Assembly (NCBI RefSeq): GCF_017872975.1 | Contig: NZ_JAGGJP010000004.1 | Span: 62,001 to 126,000, forward strand | Length of the DNA stretch: 64,000 nucleotides | From: Rubellimicrobium aerolatum | GTDB lineage: Bacteria > Pseudomonadota > Alphaproteobacteria > Rhodobacterales > Rhodobacteraceae | Direction: 5' to 3' | Part shown: in pieces, positions 8,276 to 19,520 of the stretch | How the letters are laid out: every line of letters starts with the position of its first letter | How positions within the stretch are numbered: position 1 is the first letter of the stretch | Made by a program: the position numbers and the translations under genes | The notes under the pieces: generated by a model | What the model saw: only the letters and a program-made list of their open reading frames with translations | Told to the model about the DNA's origin: nothing | Database searches by the model: none

Positions 8276-9781
8276 CTACCGCGCGCCCAGCCCCCAGCGC
8301 TGCAGCAGCACCTGCTGGAGCCGCCGCGAGCGCCCGAGGAACTCCCGGCTCCCCTCCGGCAGGTCGTCGCCGTCCGCGTCCACCGCCAGGGCCCGCGCTG
8401 CGAGGTCCCCCGAGAGATAGGCGAAGGCCAGGTCCCGCCCCGCCAGCGTCCGCTCGTAGCCGGCCAGTGCCGAGACGAAGTTCAGCGTCCCCGTCTTGGC
8501 CCGCACCAGCCCCGGCGGCAGCGCCAGGGCCTCGCCCTCCGCGTCCGTCAGCGGGATGTCCTTCAGCAAGGGCCGCAGCCGTTCCATCACCCCCGGCGCG
8601 GCCAGCATCGCCGCCATCTCCCCCGCCGCGACGCGGCTGCCGCTGCCCAGCCCGGAATGGTCCACGAACCGCATCCGCGCGCCCACGGCCCCGCGCAGCC
8701 AGCGCGTCATCGCCGCCGCCGACCCGGCCGGCCCCGCCACGGCCTCGCCGCGCGCGAGGCTCGCCGCCAGCCCGAGGACCTCGGCCGTCAGGTTCGTCGA
8801 ATGCAGCAGCATCCGCCGCGCGACCTCGGCCAGCGGGTCGCCTTCGATCCGCGCGATCTCCGTCGCTCCCTCGGGCAGGGCCGCCAGCACCGTCGGCGCG
8901 GGCAGCACGATCCCCTGCTCGTTCGCCAGCCCCACGAAGGCCTGCCCCGCATAGAGCGCCGGCGACCGCACCGGCAGCCAGCGGCTTCCCGCCGGGCCGA
9001 GCCGCCCCCGCGCCACCGTCCAGAGGTCCAGGTCCCCGTCCCGCGCATAGGTGTAGACCGGCAGGTCCCGCTCCTCGACCCGCATCCGCGCGAGGCTCAC
9101 ATCCGGGCGGTGCTCCTCCCCCAGCGCCTCCATCCGCAGCAGGTAGCCCGCGCCCTGCCGCTCCCAGCCGAACCACACGCGGTTGAAGTTGAGGTTCAGC
9201 CCCGACACCGCCGGATTGTAGTCGAGATGCGGCGCCTGCTCCGCCGTGATCTCGCGGACCTGTGGAAGCGCCCCGCCCCAGACGCGGAAGCCCCCGACCT
9301 CCCCGACCCCCGCCGCCGCCAGCGCCATCGCCAGCCCGGCCAGCCGGTCGGTGGACAGCTCCGGATCGCCCCCGCCCGCGAGGATCAGGTCGCCACGCAG
9401 GCGCCCGCCCTCGACCGGCCCGGTGGCGAGCAGCCGGGTGGCGAAGCGATGCTCCTCGCCCAGGGCGTCCAGCGCATAGAGCGCCGTCGCCGCCTTGGTC
9501 ACCGAGGCCGGCGGGAATTCCGCCCCCGCCTCGTGCGAGGCCAGGACCGTGCCGCTGTCCACGTCCACCGCGACGAAGCCCACGCGCCCTTCCAGCCCCG
9601 CGCGACGGATCAGCTCGGCGACCTCCGTCCGCGCCACGGGCCGCGCCGCGGGCGGGGCCGCCATCGGACCCGGACCCGTCGGCCGGGCCGGCGGGCGCAC
9701 CCCCTCGGCCAGCGCCAGCCCGGCCACCGCCGAGAGGCCCCCCGCCAGAAGCCCCCGCCGCGTGATCGCGCCCCTGCCCAT
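8276..9781 (-). CDS. dacB: D-alanyl-D-alanine carboxypeptidase/endopeptidase (S13, PBP4 type)
   Basis: The product is 501 aa. The N-terminus ITRRGLLAGGLSAVAGLALA looks like a Tat signal peptide, so the enzyme acts in the periplasm on peptidoglycan. The three penicillin-binding motifs are present: S93-V-T-K96, HSTNLTAE in the C-terminal third (SxN) and AKTGTLNFVSALAGY near residue 425 (KTG). The family's inserted domain lies between the first two motifs. I chose the ATG at 9781 for its AAGGGGG ribosome-binding site; an in-frame ATG lies 54 bp upstream. nadD lies upstream on the same strand, 101 bp away. Confidence 0.9.
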   Translation of the reverse strand: MGRGAITRRGLLAGGLSAVAGLALAEGVRPPARPTGPGPMAAPPAARPVARTEVAELIRRAGLEGRVGFVAVDVDSGTVLASHEAGAEFPPASVTKAATALYALDALGEEHRFATRLLATGPVEGGRLRGDLILAGGGDPELSTDRLAGLAMALAAAGVGEVGGFRVWGGALPQVREITAEQAPHLDYNPAVSGLNLNFNRVWFGWERQGAGYLLRMEALGEEHRPDVSLARMRVEERDLPVYTYARDGDLDLWTVARGRLGPAGSRWLPVRSPALYAGQAFVGLANEQGIVLPAPTVLAALPEGATEIARIEGDPLAEVARRMLLHSTNLTAEVLGLAASLARGEAVAGPAGSAAAMTRWLRGAVGARMRFVDHSGLGSGSRVAAGEMAAMLAAPGVMERLRPLLKDIPLTDAEGEALALPPGLVRAKTGTLNFVSALAGYERTLAGRDLAFAYLSGDLAARALAVDADGDDLPEGSREFLGRSRRLQQVLLQRWGLGAR

Positions 9782-9882
9782 GCCGCCCCCTTGCGTTGCC
9801 GGGCCGGACCCTAGCCGCGCCCCCCGGCGGCGCAAGGGGCGGGGCGGTCAAGGCTGCGGGAGGCGCCTACCGAAGTCGAATG

Positions 9883-10485
9883 TCAGCGCCGCCAGCCCCC
9901 CTTCGCCCGGATCGCCGAGGAGGAGTGCGGCGACAGCGGCAGGTCCAGCGCCACCCAGGCCGGGGGCCGGCGGCCCGCCAGTGCCCGCGCGTCCCGCTCG
10001 TTGAGCTGCGCCGCCCGGAAGGCCCGCGCCGCCGGGGCGAAGCGCGACGGCAGCCGCGCCCCCGGACGCGCCAGCACCGCGACCGGCACCGTCGCCATGA
10101 TCCGCCGCCAGTCCCGCCACAGGTGGAACTGCCCAAGGTTGTCCGACCCCATCAGCCAGACGAAGGTGACGTGCGGATACCTGGCCCGCAGCCGCGCCAA
10201 GGTCTCGGCGGTGTAGCGCGTCCCCAACCGCGCCTCCAGGTCCGTCACCTTCACGCGCGGGTCGCGCACCAGCGCCCGCGCCGCCGCGACGCGCCGCGCC
10301 ATCGGCGCCGGCCCCTCGCGCTTCAGCGGGTTGCCGGGGCTCACCAGCCACCACGCCCAGTCGAGCCCCAGCCGCCGGATCGCCTCCCGCGTGATGCGGA
10401 CGTGCCCGGCATGGGCCGGGTCGAACGAGCCGCCGAGGAGCCCCACCACCTGCCCGCGCCCGGCGAAGGGCGCCCCCGGCCCCAT
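9883..10485 (-). CDS. nadD: Nicotinate-nucleotide adenylyltransferase
   Basis: The product is 200 aa and adenylates nicotinate mononucleotide in NAD synthesis. The nucleotidyltransferase motif [11 protein letters not shown] is at residues 18-28, with [18 protein letters not shown] in the middle and a C-terminal SPHSSSAIR in place of the usual ISSTxxR. The start ATG at 10485 overlaps the stop of the TolB-like gene by 4 bp. The usual partner rsfS is not seen next to it; instead the gene is the last member of a plant-sugar gene run, which is odd for a housekeeping enzyme. Confidence 0.92.
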   Translation of the reverse strand: MGPGAPFAGRGQVVGLLGGSFDPAHAGHVRITREAIRRLGLDWAWWLVSPGNPLKREGPAPMARRVAAARALVRDPRVKVTDLEARLGTRYTAETLARLRARYPHVTFVWLMGSDNLGQFHLWRDWRRIMATVPVAVLARPGARLPSRFAPAARAFRAAQLNERDARALAGRRPPAWVALDLPLSPHSSSAIRAKGGWRR

Positions 10486-11309
10486 CAGGGCGCGAACCGC
10501 ATGAAGGCGAAGCGGCGCCCATCCGACGCCCAGCACGGCACGTTGATCGTCCCCTGCCCGCCGAACAGCCGCACCACCTCCCGGCTCTCGCCGCCCTCCG
10601 CCGGCATGACCCGCAGGGCCACGTCGAGGTTCGCCGGATGCCCCTGCGTCCCCGCAGGATAGGCGAGGAACAGCACCAGCGTCCCGTCCGGGGACGGATG
10701 CGGGAACCAGTCCACCGTCTCCCCGTCCGTCATCCTCTCGCGCCCCGAGCCGTCCGGCCGGATGCGCCACAGGTCCACGCGCCCGTCCCTCTCCCCGTTG
10801 AACCAGATCCATTCGCCGTCCGGCGTGTAGTCCGGCCCGTCGATGTGGTCGAAGTCGTCCGCGACGCAAACCTCGTCCGACCCGTCCACCCGGCAGGTGT
10901 AGAGCGACACCGGCCCGCCCGCCCGCCGAACGGCGGCATAGGCGAGCCGCTCCCCATCCGGCGACCATCCATGCCACCAGGACGGCACCTTGTCCGTCAC
11001 CCGCACCGGCTCCCCGCCCTCAAGCGGCATGAGGTAGATGCACGACGCCCCCGTTTCCGACTTGCCCGAGATCGCCAGCCGCCGACCGTCCGGCGAGATG
11101 CCGTGGTCGTTGTTCAGCCCGCCGACCCGCCCGGTCGGCACCTCCTCCAGCCGGGGCGCGTCGAGAGGCACGCGGTAGAGCCGCCCCTCGCCGTTCACCA
11201 GCAGGAATCCGTCGGGATGCCAGTTCGGCGCCTCGATGATCCCCTCGTGGGTCAGCAGGACCGTCGTGTCCCCGGTCCCGAGGTCGTGCACGCACAGCTC
11301 GCTCCGCAT
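10485..11309 (-). CDS. TolB-like beta-propeller protein
   Basis: The product is 274 aa, with repeated propeller blades marked by W-x-PDG or S-PDG turns: [54 protein letters not shown] and [10 protein letters not shown], about six WD40/PD40-type repeats. No signal peptide is visible, so it is probably cytoplasmic. Related proteins are found beside carbohydrate-degradation genes and annotated as TolB-like or oligogalacturonate-lyase-like; activity is unknown. The GTG six bases upstream (11315) would overlap the xylosidase stop by 4 bp (GTGA) and is an equally good start. Confidence 0.8.
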   Translation of the reverse strand: MRSELCVHDLGTGDTTVLLTHEGIIEAPNWHPDGFLLVNGEGRLYRVPLDAPRLEEVPTGRVGGLNNDHGISPDGRRLAISGKSETGASCIYLMPLEGGEPVRVTDKVPSWWHGWSPDGERLAYAAVRRAGGPVSLYTCRVDGSDEVCVADDFDHIDGPDYTPDGEWIWFNGERDGRVDLWRIRPDGSGRERMTDGETVDWFPHPSPDGTLVLFLAYPAGTQGHPANLDVALRVMPAEGGESREVVRLFGGQGTINVPCWASDGRRFAFMRFAP

Positions 11310-11311
11310 CG

Positions 11312-12904
11312 TCACGCCCCCGGCCGGTAGCCGAACCGGCGGAACCGCGCCTCGCGCGCGCGTCCCGTCAGGTCCATCGCGAACATCCCCACGAAGTTGC
11401 CGGTGAACGAGCCGTGCTCGCCCCGCCCGCCCTCGTCCGACAGCACCGAGGCGTCGAGCACCGGCCCGATCTGACTCCACTCCCCGCCCTGCCGCCACAG
11501 GAACCGCTGCGCCGCGCCATCCACCTCGACCCGCAGCTCCACCGGCCCCGGTCCTACCGGCACCGGCTCGGCGGGATAGCTCAGCCGCCCCTCCGGCCAA
11601 TCCCCCGGACAGGAGGCCACGACCAGCGCCGGCCCGCCGTTCTCCCAAGTCAGCCAGAGCACGTGGTGCTTGAAGCGGTTGTAATAGGTCACGAGCCCCG
11701 CCGCCTGCTGGTAGGTGTCGGGCGCGAACTCCACCACCGTCTCGGCGGCGTAGGCCAGATGCTCCTGCCGCCGTGCGACGAGGGCCTGCTCGAACCAGCT
11801 CCCGATGGACTCGCGCCCCGTCAGCACCAGCGCGTCGCCCTCGCAGCGGAAGATGCGACCGGGCTCGGGCGTCCGCAGCCATTGGAACTCCGGCGGCAGC
11901 CGGTCCCACCGCTCCCGCACCACCGGCGCGGGCGCGGTGGGCTCCACCTCCACCGGCGCGGGCACCGCCTCGCGCGGGACCGTGCCCCCGGCGGCCAGCC
12001 AGAGCCAGCCGTCGCGCCAGACGACCTCCTCCAGCCCCGTCTCCCGACCCAGGGGACAGAACCGCCCCGCCCCGTCCGGCCCCGGAATGGGCCGCCCCAT
12101 CAGGAAGGAATGATAGTGCCGCCCCCAATGCGTCTCGACGTATTGCCCGTGCCCCGTCCGCTGGATCGGCCCGCCCGTGCCCTTGGCGGTGATGACGTGC
12201 TTCGCGGGATGCGTCTCGTAGGGCCCCCGGATGTCGCGCGCTCGCGCCATGGTCACGGCATGGTCGTAGCCCGTGCCGCCCTCGGCCGTGGTCAGGTAAT
12301 ACCAGCCGTCGCGCTTGAAGAGGTGCGGCGCCTCGGTCAGCCCCCGGTCGGTGCCGGGGTAGATGTTGACCGCCTCGCCCACCAGCCCCCGCTCGGGCGA
12401 CCACTCCTGCAGCAGGATGCCGTCGAAGGCGTCGTGCGCCGGGTTGCAGCCCGAGCCCGGCCCGCGATGATTCCACCGCATGTTGACGAACCACTTCCGC
12501 CCGTCGTCGTCATGGAACAGCGACGGGTCGAAGCCCGAGGAATTGACATGCCACGGGTCCGACCACGCGCCGTCCACGGTCTCGCAAGCCGTGATGTAGT
12601 TGGGCGCGTCCTTGAAGCTGCCGTCGTAGCGCTTCACGTCCGTGTACACGAGCCAGAACCGCTCGCCGTCGTGGCTCAGGCAGGGCGCCCAGATCCCGCA
12701 GGAGTCCGGCTCCCCCCTCATGTCCAGCAGCCCCGCCCGGTCCAGCGGCCGCGCCACCAGCCGCCAGTTCACGAGGTCGCGCGAATGGTGGATCTGCACC
12801 CCCGGATACCATTCGAAGGTCGATGTCGCGAGGTAGTAGTCCTCGCCCACGCGGCAGAAGGACGGGTCCGGGTTGAAGCCCGGCAGCACGGGATTTCGGA
12901 TCAT
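11312..12904 (-). CDS. Family 43 glycoside hydrolase, beta-xylosidase type
   Basis: The product is 530 aa, matching two-domain GH43 beta-xylosidases (XynB type). The inverting five-blade propeller is marked by the catalytic base in NPDPSF (D13), the pKa-modulating Asp in SGFDPSLF (D126) and the general acid in LTEAPHLF (E191). A C-terminal beta-sandwich spans about residues 320-530. Expected role: release of xylose from xylo-oligosaccharides. No signal peptide is seen, so oligosaccharides would be imported first, but no sugar transporter lies nearby. It starts 1 bp after the aldo/keto reductase stop. Confidence 0.9.
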   Translation of the reverse strand: MIRNPVLPGFNPDPSFCRVGEDYYLATSTFEWYPGVQIHHSRDLVNWRLVARPLDRAGLLDMRGEPDSCGIWAPCLSHDGERFWLVYTDVKRYDGSFKDAPNYITACETVDGAWSDPWHVNSSGFDPSLFHDDDGRKWFVNMRWNHRGPGSGCNPAHDAFDGILLQEWSPERGLVGEAVNIYPGTDRGLTEAPHLFKRDGWYYLTTAEGGTGYDHAVTMARARDIRGPYETHPAKHVITAKGTGGPIQRTGHGQYVETHWGRHYHSFLMGRPIPGPDGAGRFCPLGRETGLEEVVWRDGWLWLAAGGTVPREAVPAPVEVEPTAPAPVVRERWDRLPPEFQWLRTPEPGRIFRCEGDALVLTGRESIGSWFEQALVARRQEHLAYAAETVVEFAPDTYQQAAGLVTYYNRFKHHVLWLTWENGGPALVVASCPGDWPEGRLSYPAEPVPVGPGPVELRVEVDGAAQRFLWRQGGEWSQIGPVLDASVLSDEGGRGEHGSFTGNFVGMFAMDLTGRAREARFRRFGYRPGA

Positions 12905-12905
12905 C

Positions 12906-13940
<1,035 letters not shown>

Positions 13941-14009
13941 CGGAACGTCCTCCTCACGTCGGCGCGAGATGGCCACAGCCCGCCCGCGCCGTCCAGGGGA
14001 GCCGTGGCG

Positions 14010-15323
14010 CTACTCGGCCAGCAGCGGCGTGACGCGCGTGTCGCCGGGCGCCTGCGTCGGCGGGCTGTCCTCCCGCGCCTCGGCCTGGGTGCGGAAGGGC
14101 GCGCTCTCCAGCGCCGGGCCGGTGGTCGCCTTCTGCGGCGCCTCGTCGGCCTTGGTGGACGGGTCGCCCGCCAGGAACGCGCCCAGCTTTTGAAGGCTTT
14201 CCACGTTGTCGCAGACCGCCTTGACCACCACGAGGAACGGCACCGCCAGGATCGCCCCCGGTACGCCCCAGAGCCACGTCCAGAACGCCACCATGATGAG
14301 CTGGCTCACCTGGTTCAGCTCCAGCCGGCGCCCGACGACGACCGGCGTGACGACCTGGCTTTCCAGCGCCGACAGCCCCACCACCGCGAGGGGCGGCAGC
14401 AGCGCCGCCCAGAGGCTGTCATAGGTCACCAGCGCCACGGCGCCGACAAGCGCCACGGTCAGGATGTTGCCGACGAAGGGGATGTAGTTCAGCAGGAACC
14501 CCAGCACGCCCCAGAGCACCGCCATCGGCATACCCAGCGCCCAGGTCGCCGCCCCGATGGCGACCCCGAGCCCGAGGTTGATGAGCGTGATGCTCCCCAG
14601 GTAGCGCGAGATCTGCCGCTCCACGTCGCGGATGATGGTCAGGGTCTTCTTCTTGTCGCGCAGGCGCGGCGCCGCCTCGACGATCCGCCGGTGGTAGAAG
14701 TCGCCCGAGGCCAGCAGGAAGGCCGTCAGGACCAGCGCCGCCCCCACCGCGCCGCCCGCCGAGGCGACCGAGGAGACGATGTAGCCGACGAAGCCGCCGC
14801 TGCCCTCGCCGTTCTCCACCACCGCCACGACGCGCGTGGTGGCCACGCCATCGCCGTTGGTGTCGATGAGCGTGCCCGCGTCCGTCGCCGCCCCCGCCGC
14901 GCCGCCCGTCACCTGGCCCGCCTGCTCGGTGAGGTCGCGCCAGCGGCTCAGCAAGCCCGAGGCGCGCTGCTGGATCTCCTCGGCCATGCGCGGCGCGTCG
15001 GCCACGATGCCCTGGATCGGGCCCGACAGGAAATAGCCCGCCAGGAACAGCAGCAGCGCCAGCACGACCATCAGCGCCACCGAGGTCAGCCCCGGCGGGA
15101 TGCGGATGCGCTCGCCGGCCCGCACCACCGGCAGCAGCGTCAGCGTCAGCACCACCGCGAGCACGATGGGCAGCAGCACGTCGCGCGCGAAGTAGACGGC
15201 CGTGAACAGCGCCAGCAGGAACGAGAACATCAGGTAGCGCCGGATGCGCCGCAGCTCGACGTTGCTGTCCTCGGCGACCTCGAGCTGCTGCTCCTCGATG
15301 TCGTCCTCGACCACCTCGGCCAT
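14010..15323 (-). CDS. AI-2E family membrane transporter (PerM-like)
   Basis: The product is 437 aa with about seven or eight membrane helices: a pair near residues 30-80, one near 85-105, then the AI-2E core after residue 195 including LGFLLNYIPFVGNILTVALVGA and the FWTWLWGVPGAILAVPFLVV segment. The substrate is unknown; family members have been linked to autoinducer-2 export, Na+/H+ exchange and other efflux. The extra-cytoplasmic loop carries an EF-hand-like DTNGDG near residue 165. The C-terminal ~60 residues are polar and disordered. The ATG at 15323 has a GGGAAAGGG ribosome-binding site. It is divergent from ettA. Confidence 0.85.
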   Translation of the reverse strand: MAEVVEDDIEEQQLEVAEDSNVELRRIRRYLMFSFLLALFTAVYFARDVLLPIVLAVVLTLTLLPVVRAGERIRIPPGLTSVALMVVLALLLFLAGYFLSGPIQGIVADAPRMAEEIQQRASGLLSRWRDLTEQAGQVTGGAAGAATDAGTLIDTNGDGVATTRVVAVVENGEGSGGFVGYIVSSVASAGGAVGAALVLTAFLLASGDFYHRRIVEAAPRLRDKKKTLTIIRDVERQISRYLGSITLINLGLGVAIGAATWALGMPMAVLWGVLGFLLNYIPFVGNILTVALVGAVALVTYDSLWAALLPPLAVVGLSALESQVVTPVVVGRRLELNQVSQLIMVAFWTWLWGVPGAILAVPFLVVVKAVCDNVESLQKLGAFLAGDPSTKADEAPQKATTGPALESAPFRTQAEAREDSPPTQAPGDTRVTPLLAE

Positions 15324-15474
15324 GCCAGCGCCCTTTCCCAAGACGAGGGTGAACCGCCGGACCGGGCGGCGGGTTCCGGCCGGATCGGGACCGGGCCCGC
15401 GCCGGTTGTGGCCGAACGGGGGCGAGGCTATGGAAGGGGCCAAATCCCGAACGCCAGATCCCGAGGAGCGCCCC

Positions 15475-17130
<1,656 letters not shown>

Positions 17131-17134
17131 GGGG

Positions 17135-17875
17135 ATGAAGTGGGCATGTCCATTTTGTGGCCACATCCAAACGATAACACACCCCAAGTACAGCCAGAAG
17201 GAATTCGCATTTGAGATCGAAGGAGTTCCGAATGGCCCATTCGGATTAAGAGGAACCGCGATTGGATGCTCAAATCCCGAATGCAGCCATATGCAAATCG
17301 ATGTAGAGGTTGTGGAAGCCCGCAGGAACACCCATGGGATTTACTCCGTCCCTTATGGCTGCGCGACTATCACTCGGCTGTGCATTACACCTGAGAGTTC
17401 CGCAAGGCCTCAACCAAGCTATATACCGCTCGCACTTGTTGAGGACTACAACGAGGCCTGCCGAATCCGGGACCTAAGCCCCAAAGCCGCTGCAACCCTT
17501 GCACGTCGCTGCATTCAGGGCATGATCCGCGATTTCGCAGGCGTCAAGGGCCGCACGCTTTACGACGAGATTACGGCCTTAAAGATGATGGTTGAGAAGG
17601 ACGAAGCGCCAAGAGGCGTCTCTATTGAAAGCGTCGAAGCCATCGATCACATCAGGAGCATCGGCAATATTGGCGCTCACATGGAGAAAGATATTGACTT
17701 AATAATTCCAGTTGAACCTGAAGAGGCTCAGGTTTTGATTGAATTGATCGAATCGCTTTTTGAAGAGTGGTATATTGAAAGATACAGAAGGCAGCAGAGA
17801 TTTGCTGCAATCAATAACATTGCCAGCGAGAAGGCCGCACTAAAGCTGCTGCCTACTTCTCAATCAAGGGAATAG
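17135..17875 (+). CDS. DUF4145-containing protein, low-GC and probably acquired
   Basis: The product is 246 aa. The N-terminus is a zinc-ribbon-like pair CPFCGH (residues 5-10) and CSNPECSH (around 45-52). The C-terminal half has the DUF4145 pattern SPKAAATLARRCIQGMIRDF and RSIGNIGAHMEKD followed by VEPEEAQVLIELIESLFEEW. DUF4145 domains occur alone or fused to restriction and other defence nucleases; their biochemistry is unknown. The gene has roughly half G+C and AT-rich codons (ATA, TTA, AAA), unlike ettA only 4 bp upstream, so it is a recent import. The ribosome-binding site GAGGTGAGGGG overlaps the ettA stop. Confidence 0.85.
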   Translation: MKWACPFCGHIQTITHPKYSQKEFAFEIEGVPNGPFGLRGTAIGCSNPECSHMQIDVEVVEARRNTHGIYSVPYGCATITRLCITPESSARPQPSYIPLALVEDYNEACRIRDLSPKAAATLARRCIQGMIRDFAGVKGRTLYDEITALKMMVEKDEAPRGVSIESVEAIDHIRSIGNIGAHMEKDIDLIIPVEPEEAQVLIELIESLFEEWYIERYRRQQRFAAINNIASEKAALKLLPTSQSRE

Positions 17876-17889
17876 AAATAAAGCAAGCC

Positions 17890-17966
17890 GTAGGGTGGGT
17901 GCCAACCCGCCATCGCACTATCTGGTCCGGGCGAGGATGGTGGGTTTCACCCACCCCACATCATAC
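17890..17966. repeat. Family B inverted repeat
   Basis: A left arm beginning gtagggtgggtgccaaccc (from 17890) pairs with a right arm gggtttcacccaccccac (ending 17966). It lies just after the DUF4145 gene and may mark the edge of the acquired segment. Confidence 0.7.
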
Positions 17967-18010
17967 CTTGGCTATCGTCCGCTAGATTTGCAGGAGAGAG
18001 TCGGCCTTTC

Positions 18011-18258
18011 ATGACATCGCGCCCCAAGACCGTACCCGCATGACCACCGACGAGGAGGCCGAGGCCTTCCTCGACCAAGACCTCTTCGACCTCGACTTCG
18101 CCCAGTTCAAGCCCTTCGACTGGGAGCGCCACCTCAAGACCGCCCGCATCACCATGCGCGTCCCGTAACCGCTCCTCGACGCCCTCAAGGCCAAGGCCGC
18201 CGAGCGCGGCATCCCCTACCAGCGCCCCATCCGCGAGGCGATCGAGAAGGCCTTGTAG
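18011..18258 (+). pseudogene. Broken CopG/BrnA-like antitoxin gene
   Basis: From the ATG at 18040 the frame reads MTTDEEAEAFLDQDLFDLDF and ends AKAAERGIPYQRPIREAIEKAL before TAG at 18256. This is the pattern of small ribbon-helix-helix antitoxins of BrnA/CopG type. Two lesions are visible. An in-frame TAA at 18166-18168 sits between MRVP and PLLDALK, where the family normally has Gln (CAA), so one C-to-T change explains it. The likely true start at 18011 (MTSRPKTVP) is one base out of frame with the rest. No partner toxin is found on either side. Restoring both lesions would give an ordinary antitoxin of about 80 aa. Confidence 0.75.
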
Positions 18259-18337
18259 CTGGGGCCGGTCGGGCGGGCTCCAAGCCAGTCCCGCACCCCC
18301 TGCGACCGATCGCCCCCAATCTCCTCCCACATCCCCC

Positions 18338-18366
18338 TTGCCTTACGTCCCCCCCTGCCCCATATC
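18338..18366 (+). promoter_or_regulatory. Predicted promoter of first csp gene
   Basis: TTGCCT (18338-18343) and CATATC (18361-18366) are separated by 17 bp. The predicted start near 18373 gives a leader of about 118 nt before the csp ATG. The second csp gene has an equivalent arrangement, which supports the call. Confidence 0.5.
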
Positions 18367-18372
18367 CCCCTT

Positions 18373-18406
18373 GCGAACGTTACGATCCCTCGATCCGCTG
18401 TCTCCC
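18373..18406 (+). promoter_or_regulatory. Related csp 5' leader element, copy 1
   Basis: The start of the predicted transcript reads gcgaacgttacgatccctcg and continues to ctgtctccc. An alignable block (gcga, cgttac, ctcgat, ctgtctcc) opens the leader of the second csp gene at 19410. Leaders of cspA-type genes fold into cold-responsive structures, so a shared thermosensor or cold box is plausible. Confidence 0.5.
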
Positions 18407-18490
18407 TAACCGGCTTCAGTTCTTCGTTGCGACACCGACCAAGCCGGGCTGCCGCACGTTGCGGGCAGCATCTCTAGAGGAGACATCACG

Positions 18491-18697
18491 ATGGCCACTG
18501 GCACCGTGAAATGGTTCAACGCCACCAAGGGCTTCGGCTTCATCGCCCCCGATGGCGGCCGCAAGGACGTGTTCGTCCACATCTCCGCCGTCGAGCGGGC
18601 GGGCCTGACCGGCCTCAAGGATGACCAGAAGGTCACCTTCGACATCGAATCCGGCCGCGACGGCCGTGAATCGGCGACCAACCTCCAGCTCGCCTGA
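18491..18697 (+). CDS. Cold-shock protein, CspA family
   Basis: The product is 68 aa, one cold-shock domain. The RNA-binding motifs are intact: [10 protein letters not shown] (RNP1) and DVFVHISAV (RNP2). It binds single-stranded RNA/DNA and melts mRNA structure. The ribosome-binding site is GAGGAGA. It differs from the second copy a kilobase downstream (19521) at only about nine residues, mostly in the C-terminal half, so the pair arose by local duplication. The leader is long (about 118 nt), as is usual for cold-induced csp genes. Confidence 0.95.
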   Translation: MATGTVKWFNATKGFGFIAPDGGRKDVFVHISAVERAGLTGLKDDQKVTFDIESGRDGRESATNLQLA

Positions 18698-18839
18698 GCC
18701 GGAACGGGTCCCGGCGGTCCCGGCCGCCGGACCCCACGCGGGGGCGCCCAGCCCCCGTGACGCCCCCGACCCGGATGCGCCTCCGCTGTCCGATCCCGAC
18801 GAGCCCGCCCGCCGCCGCGCGCTCCTCGACCGGCCCCAC

Positions 18840-19343
18840 ATGGCCCCCCTTGCCGCCCATGCGCGCGACCTGCGCCTCCGCTGGCCCGGCCTCGTCCCCG
18901 ACATGGACCCGCTCGACGGCGGCACCGCCGCCCGCGTGCTGCTCCTGCTGGAGAAGCCCGGCCTGCAGGTGACGCGCACCGGCTTCGTGTCCCGCGACAA
19001 CCCATCGCCCACCTCCGCCGCGATCCGCGCCTTCCTCGCGCAGGCGGGCCTGCCGCGCGGCCAGACGATCCTCTGGAACACCATCCCCGCCTGGAACGGC
19101 ACCACCCGCGTCACCGGCGACGAACTCGCGCGCGGGCGGGCCGAGCTGGCCGCGGTCCTGGCCCTCCTCCCCGCCCTCGACACCGTGATCCTCGCGGGCC
19201 GCCGCGCACAGGCCGCCGCGCCCGATCTCCCGCCGCATCTGCGCCTGATCCGCTCCGCCCACCCCTCGCCGCAGGTGCGCGCCGCCTTCCCCGACCGCTG
19301 GGCCGCGATTCCGTCGCTCTGGGCCCGGGCCGCCCGGCCCTGA
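18840..19343 (+). CDS. Uracil-DNA glycosylase superfamily protein
   Basis: From ATG 18840 the product is 167 aa. Motifs fit the UDG fold: LLLLEKPGLQVTRTGFVSRDN (motif A region), ILWNTIPAWNG, LDTVILAGRRAQ and the C-terminal SAHPSPQ. Expected role is base excision or a related nucleic-acid function; activity is not proven for this subgroup. Homologous-looking sequence (PARRRALLDRPH) runs upstream of this ATG, so the real start may be earlier. No ATG, GTG or TTG lies in frame between the csp stop and 18840; a CTG at 18786 is the only nearby candidate. It lies between two csp genes. Confidence 0.7.
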   Translation: MAPLAAHARDLRLRWPGLVPDMDPLDGGTAARVLLLLEKPGLQVTRTGFVSRDNPSPTSAAIRAFLAQAGLPRGQTILWNTIPAWNGTTRVTGDELARGRAELAAVLALLPALDTVILAGRRAQAAAPDLPPHLRLIRSAHPSPQVRAAFPDRWAAIPSLWARAARP

Positions 19344-19373
19344 GATCCCCGGTCGTTGCCCGTCACGAAACAC

Positions 19374-19402
19374 TTGTTTTGGTCCCGGAGCCGAGGCATA
19401 TT
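19374..19402 (+). promoter_or_regulatory. Predicted promoter of second csp gene
   Basis: TTGTTT (19374-19379) and CATATT (19397-19402) are spaced 17 bp apart. The predicted start near 19409 gives a leader of about 112 nt. The -10 is almost identical to that of the first csp gene (CATATC). Confidence 0.5.
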
Positions 19403-19409
19403 CGTCACT

Positions 19410-19440
19410 GCGACGTTACCTCGATCGACCACTGTCTCCG
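19410..19440 (+). promoter_or_regulatory. Related csp 5' leader element, copy 2
   Basis: gcgacgttacctcgatcg followed by actgtctccg aligns, with two short gaps, to 18373-18406 in the leader of the first csp gene. The rest of the two leaders has diverged, which suggests selection on this block. Confidence 0.5.
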
Positions 19441-19520
19441 TCACGGCCCAGGGCATCGATAAGCACTGACGAGCCGATCCGCTGCATCCCGCGAGCGGAA
19501 CCTTACGACTGGAGACTGAC

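Noticed and set aside
7851-9851. Long minus-strand frames in the cdd-dacB gap
   Set aside because: They run out of frame through dacB or have no motifs; the gap looks non-coding.
17135-18258. Mobile element or prophage at the low-GC islet
   Set aside because: No transposase, integrase or flanking target duplication was found; only base composition and gene content suggest transfer.
18840-19343. Start of the UDG-like gene inside the csp gene (18621)
   Set aside because: It would overlap csp out of frame by about 77 bp and add a low-complexity leader.
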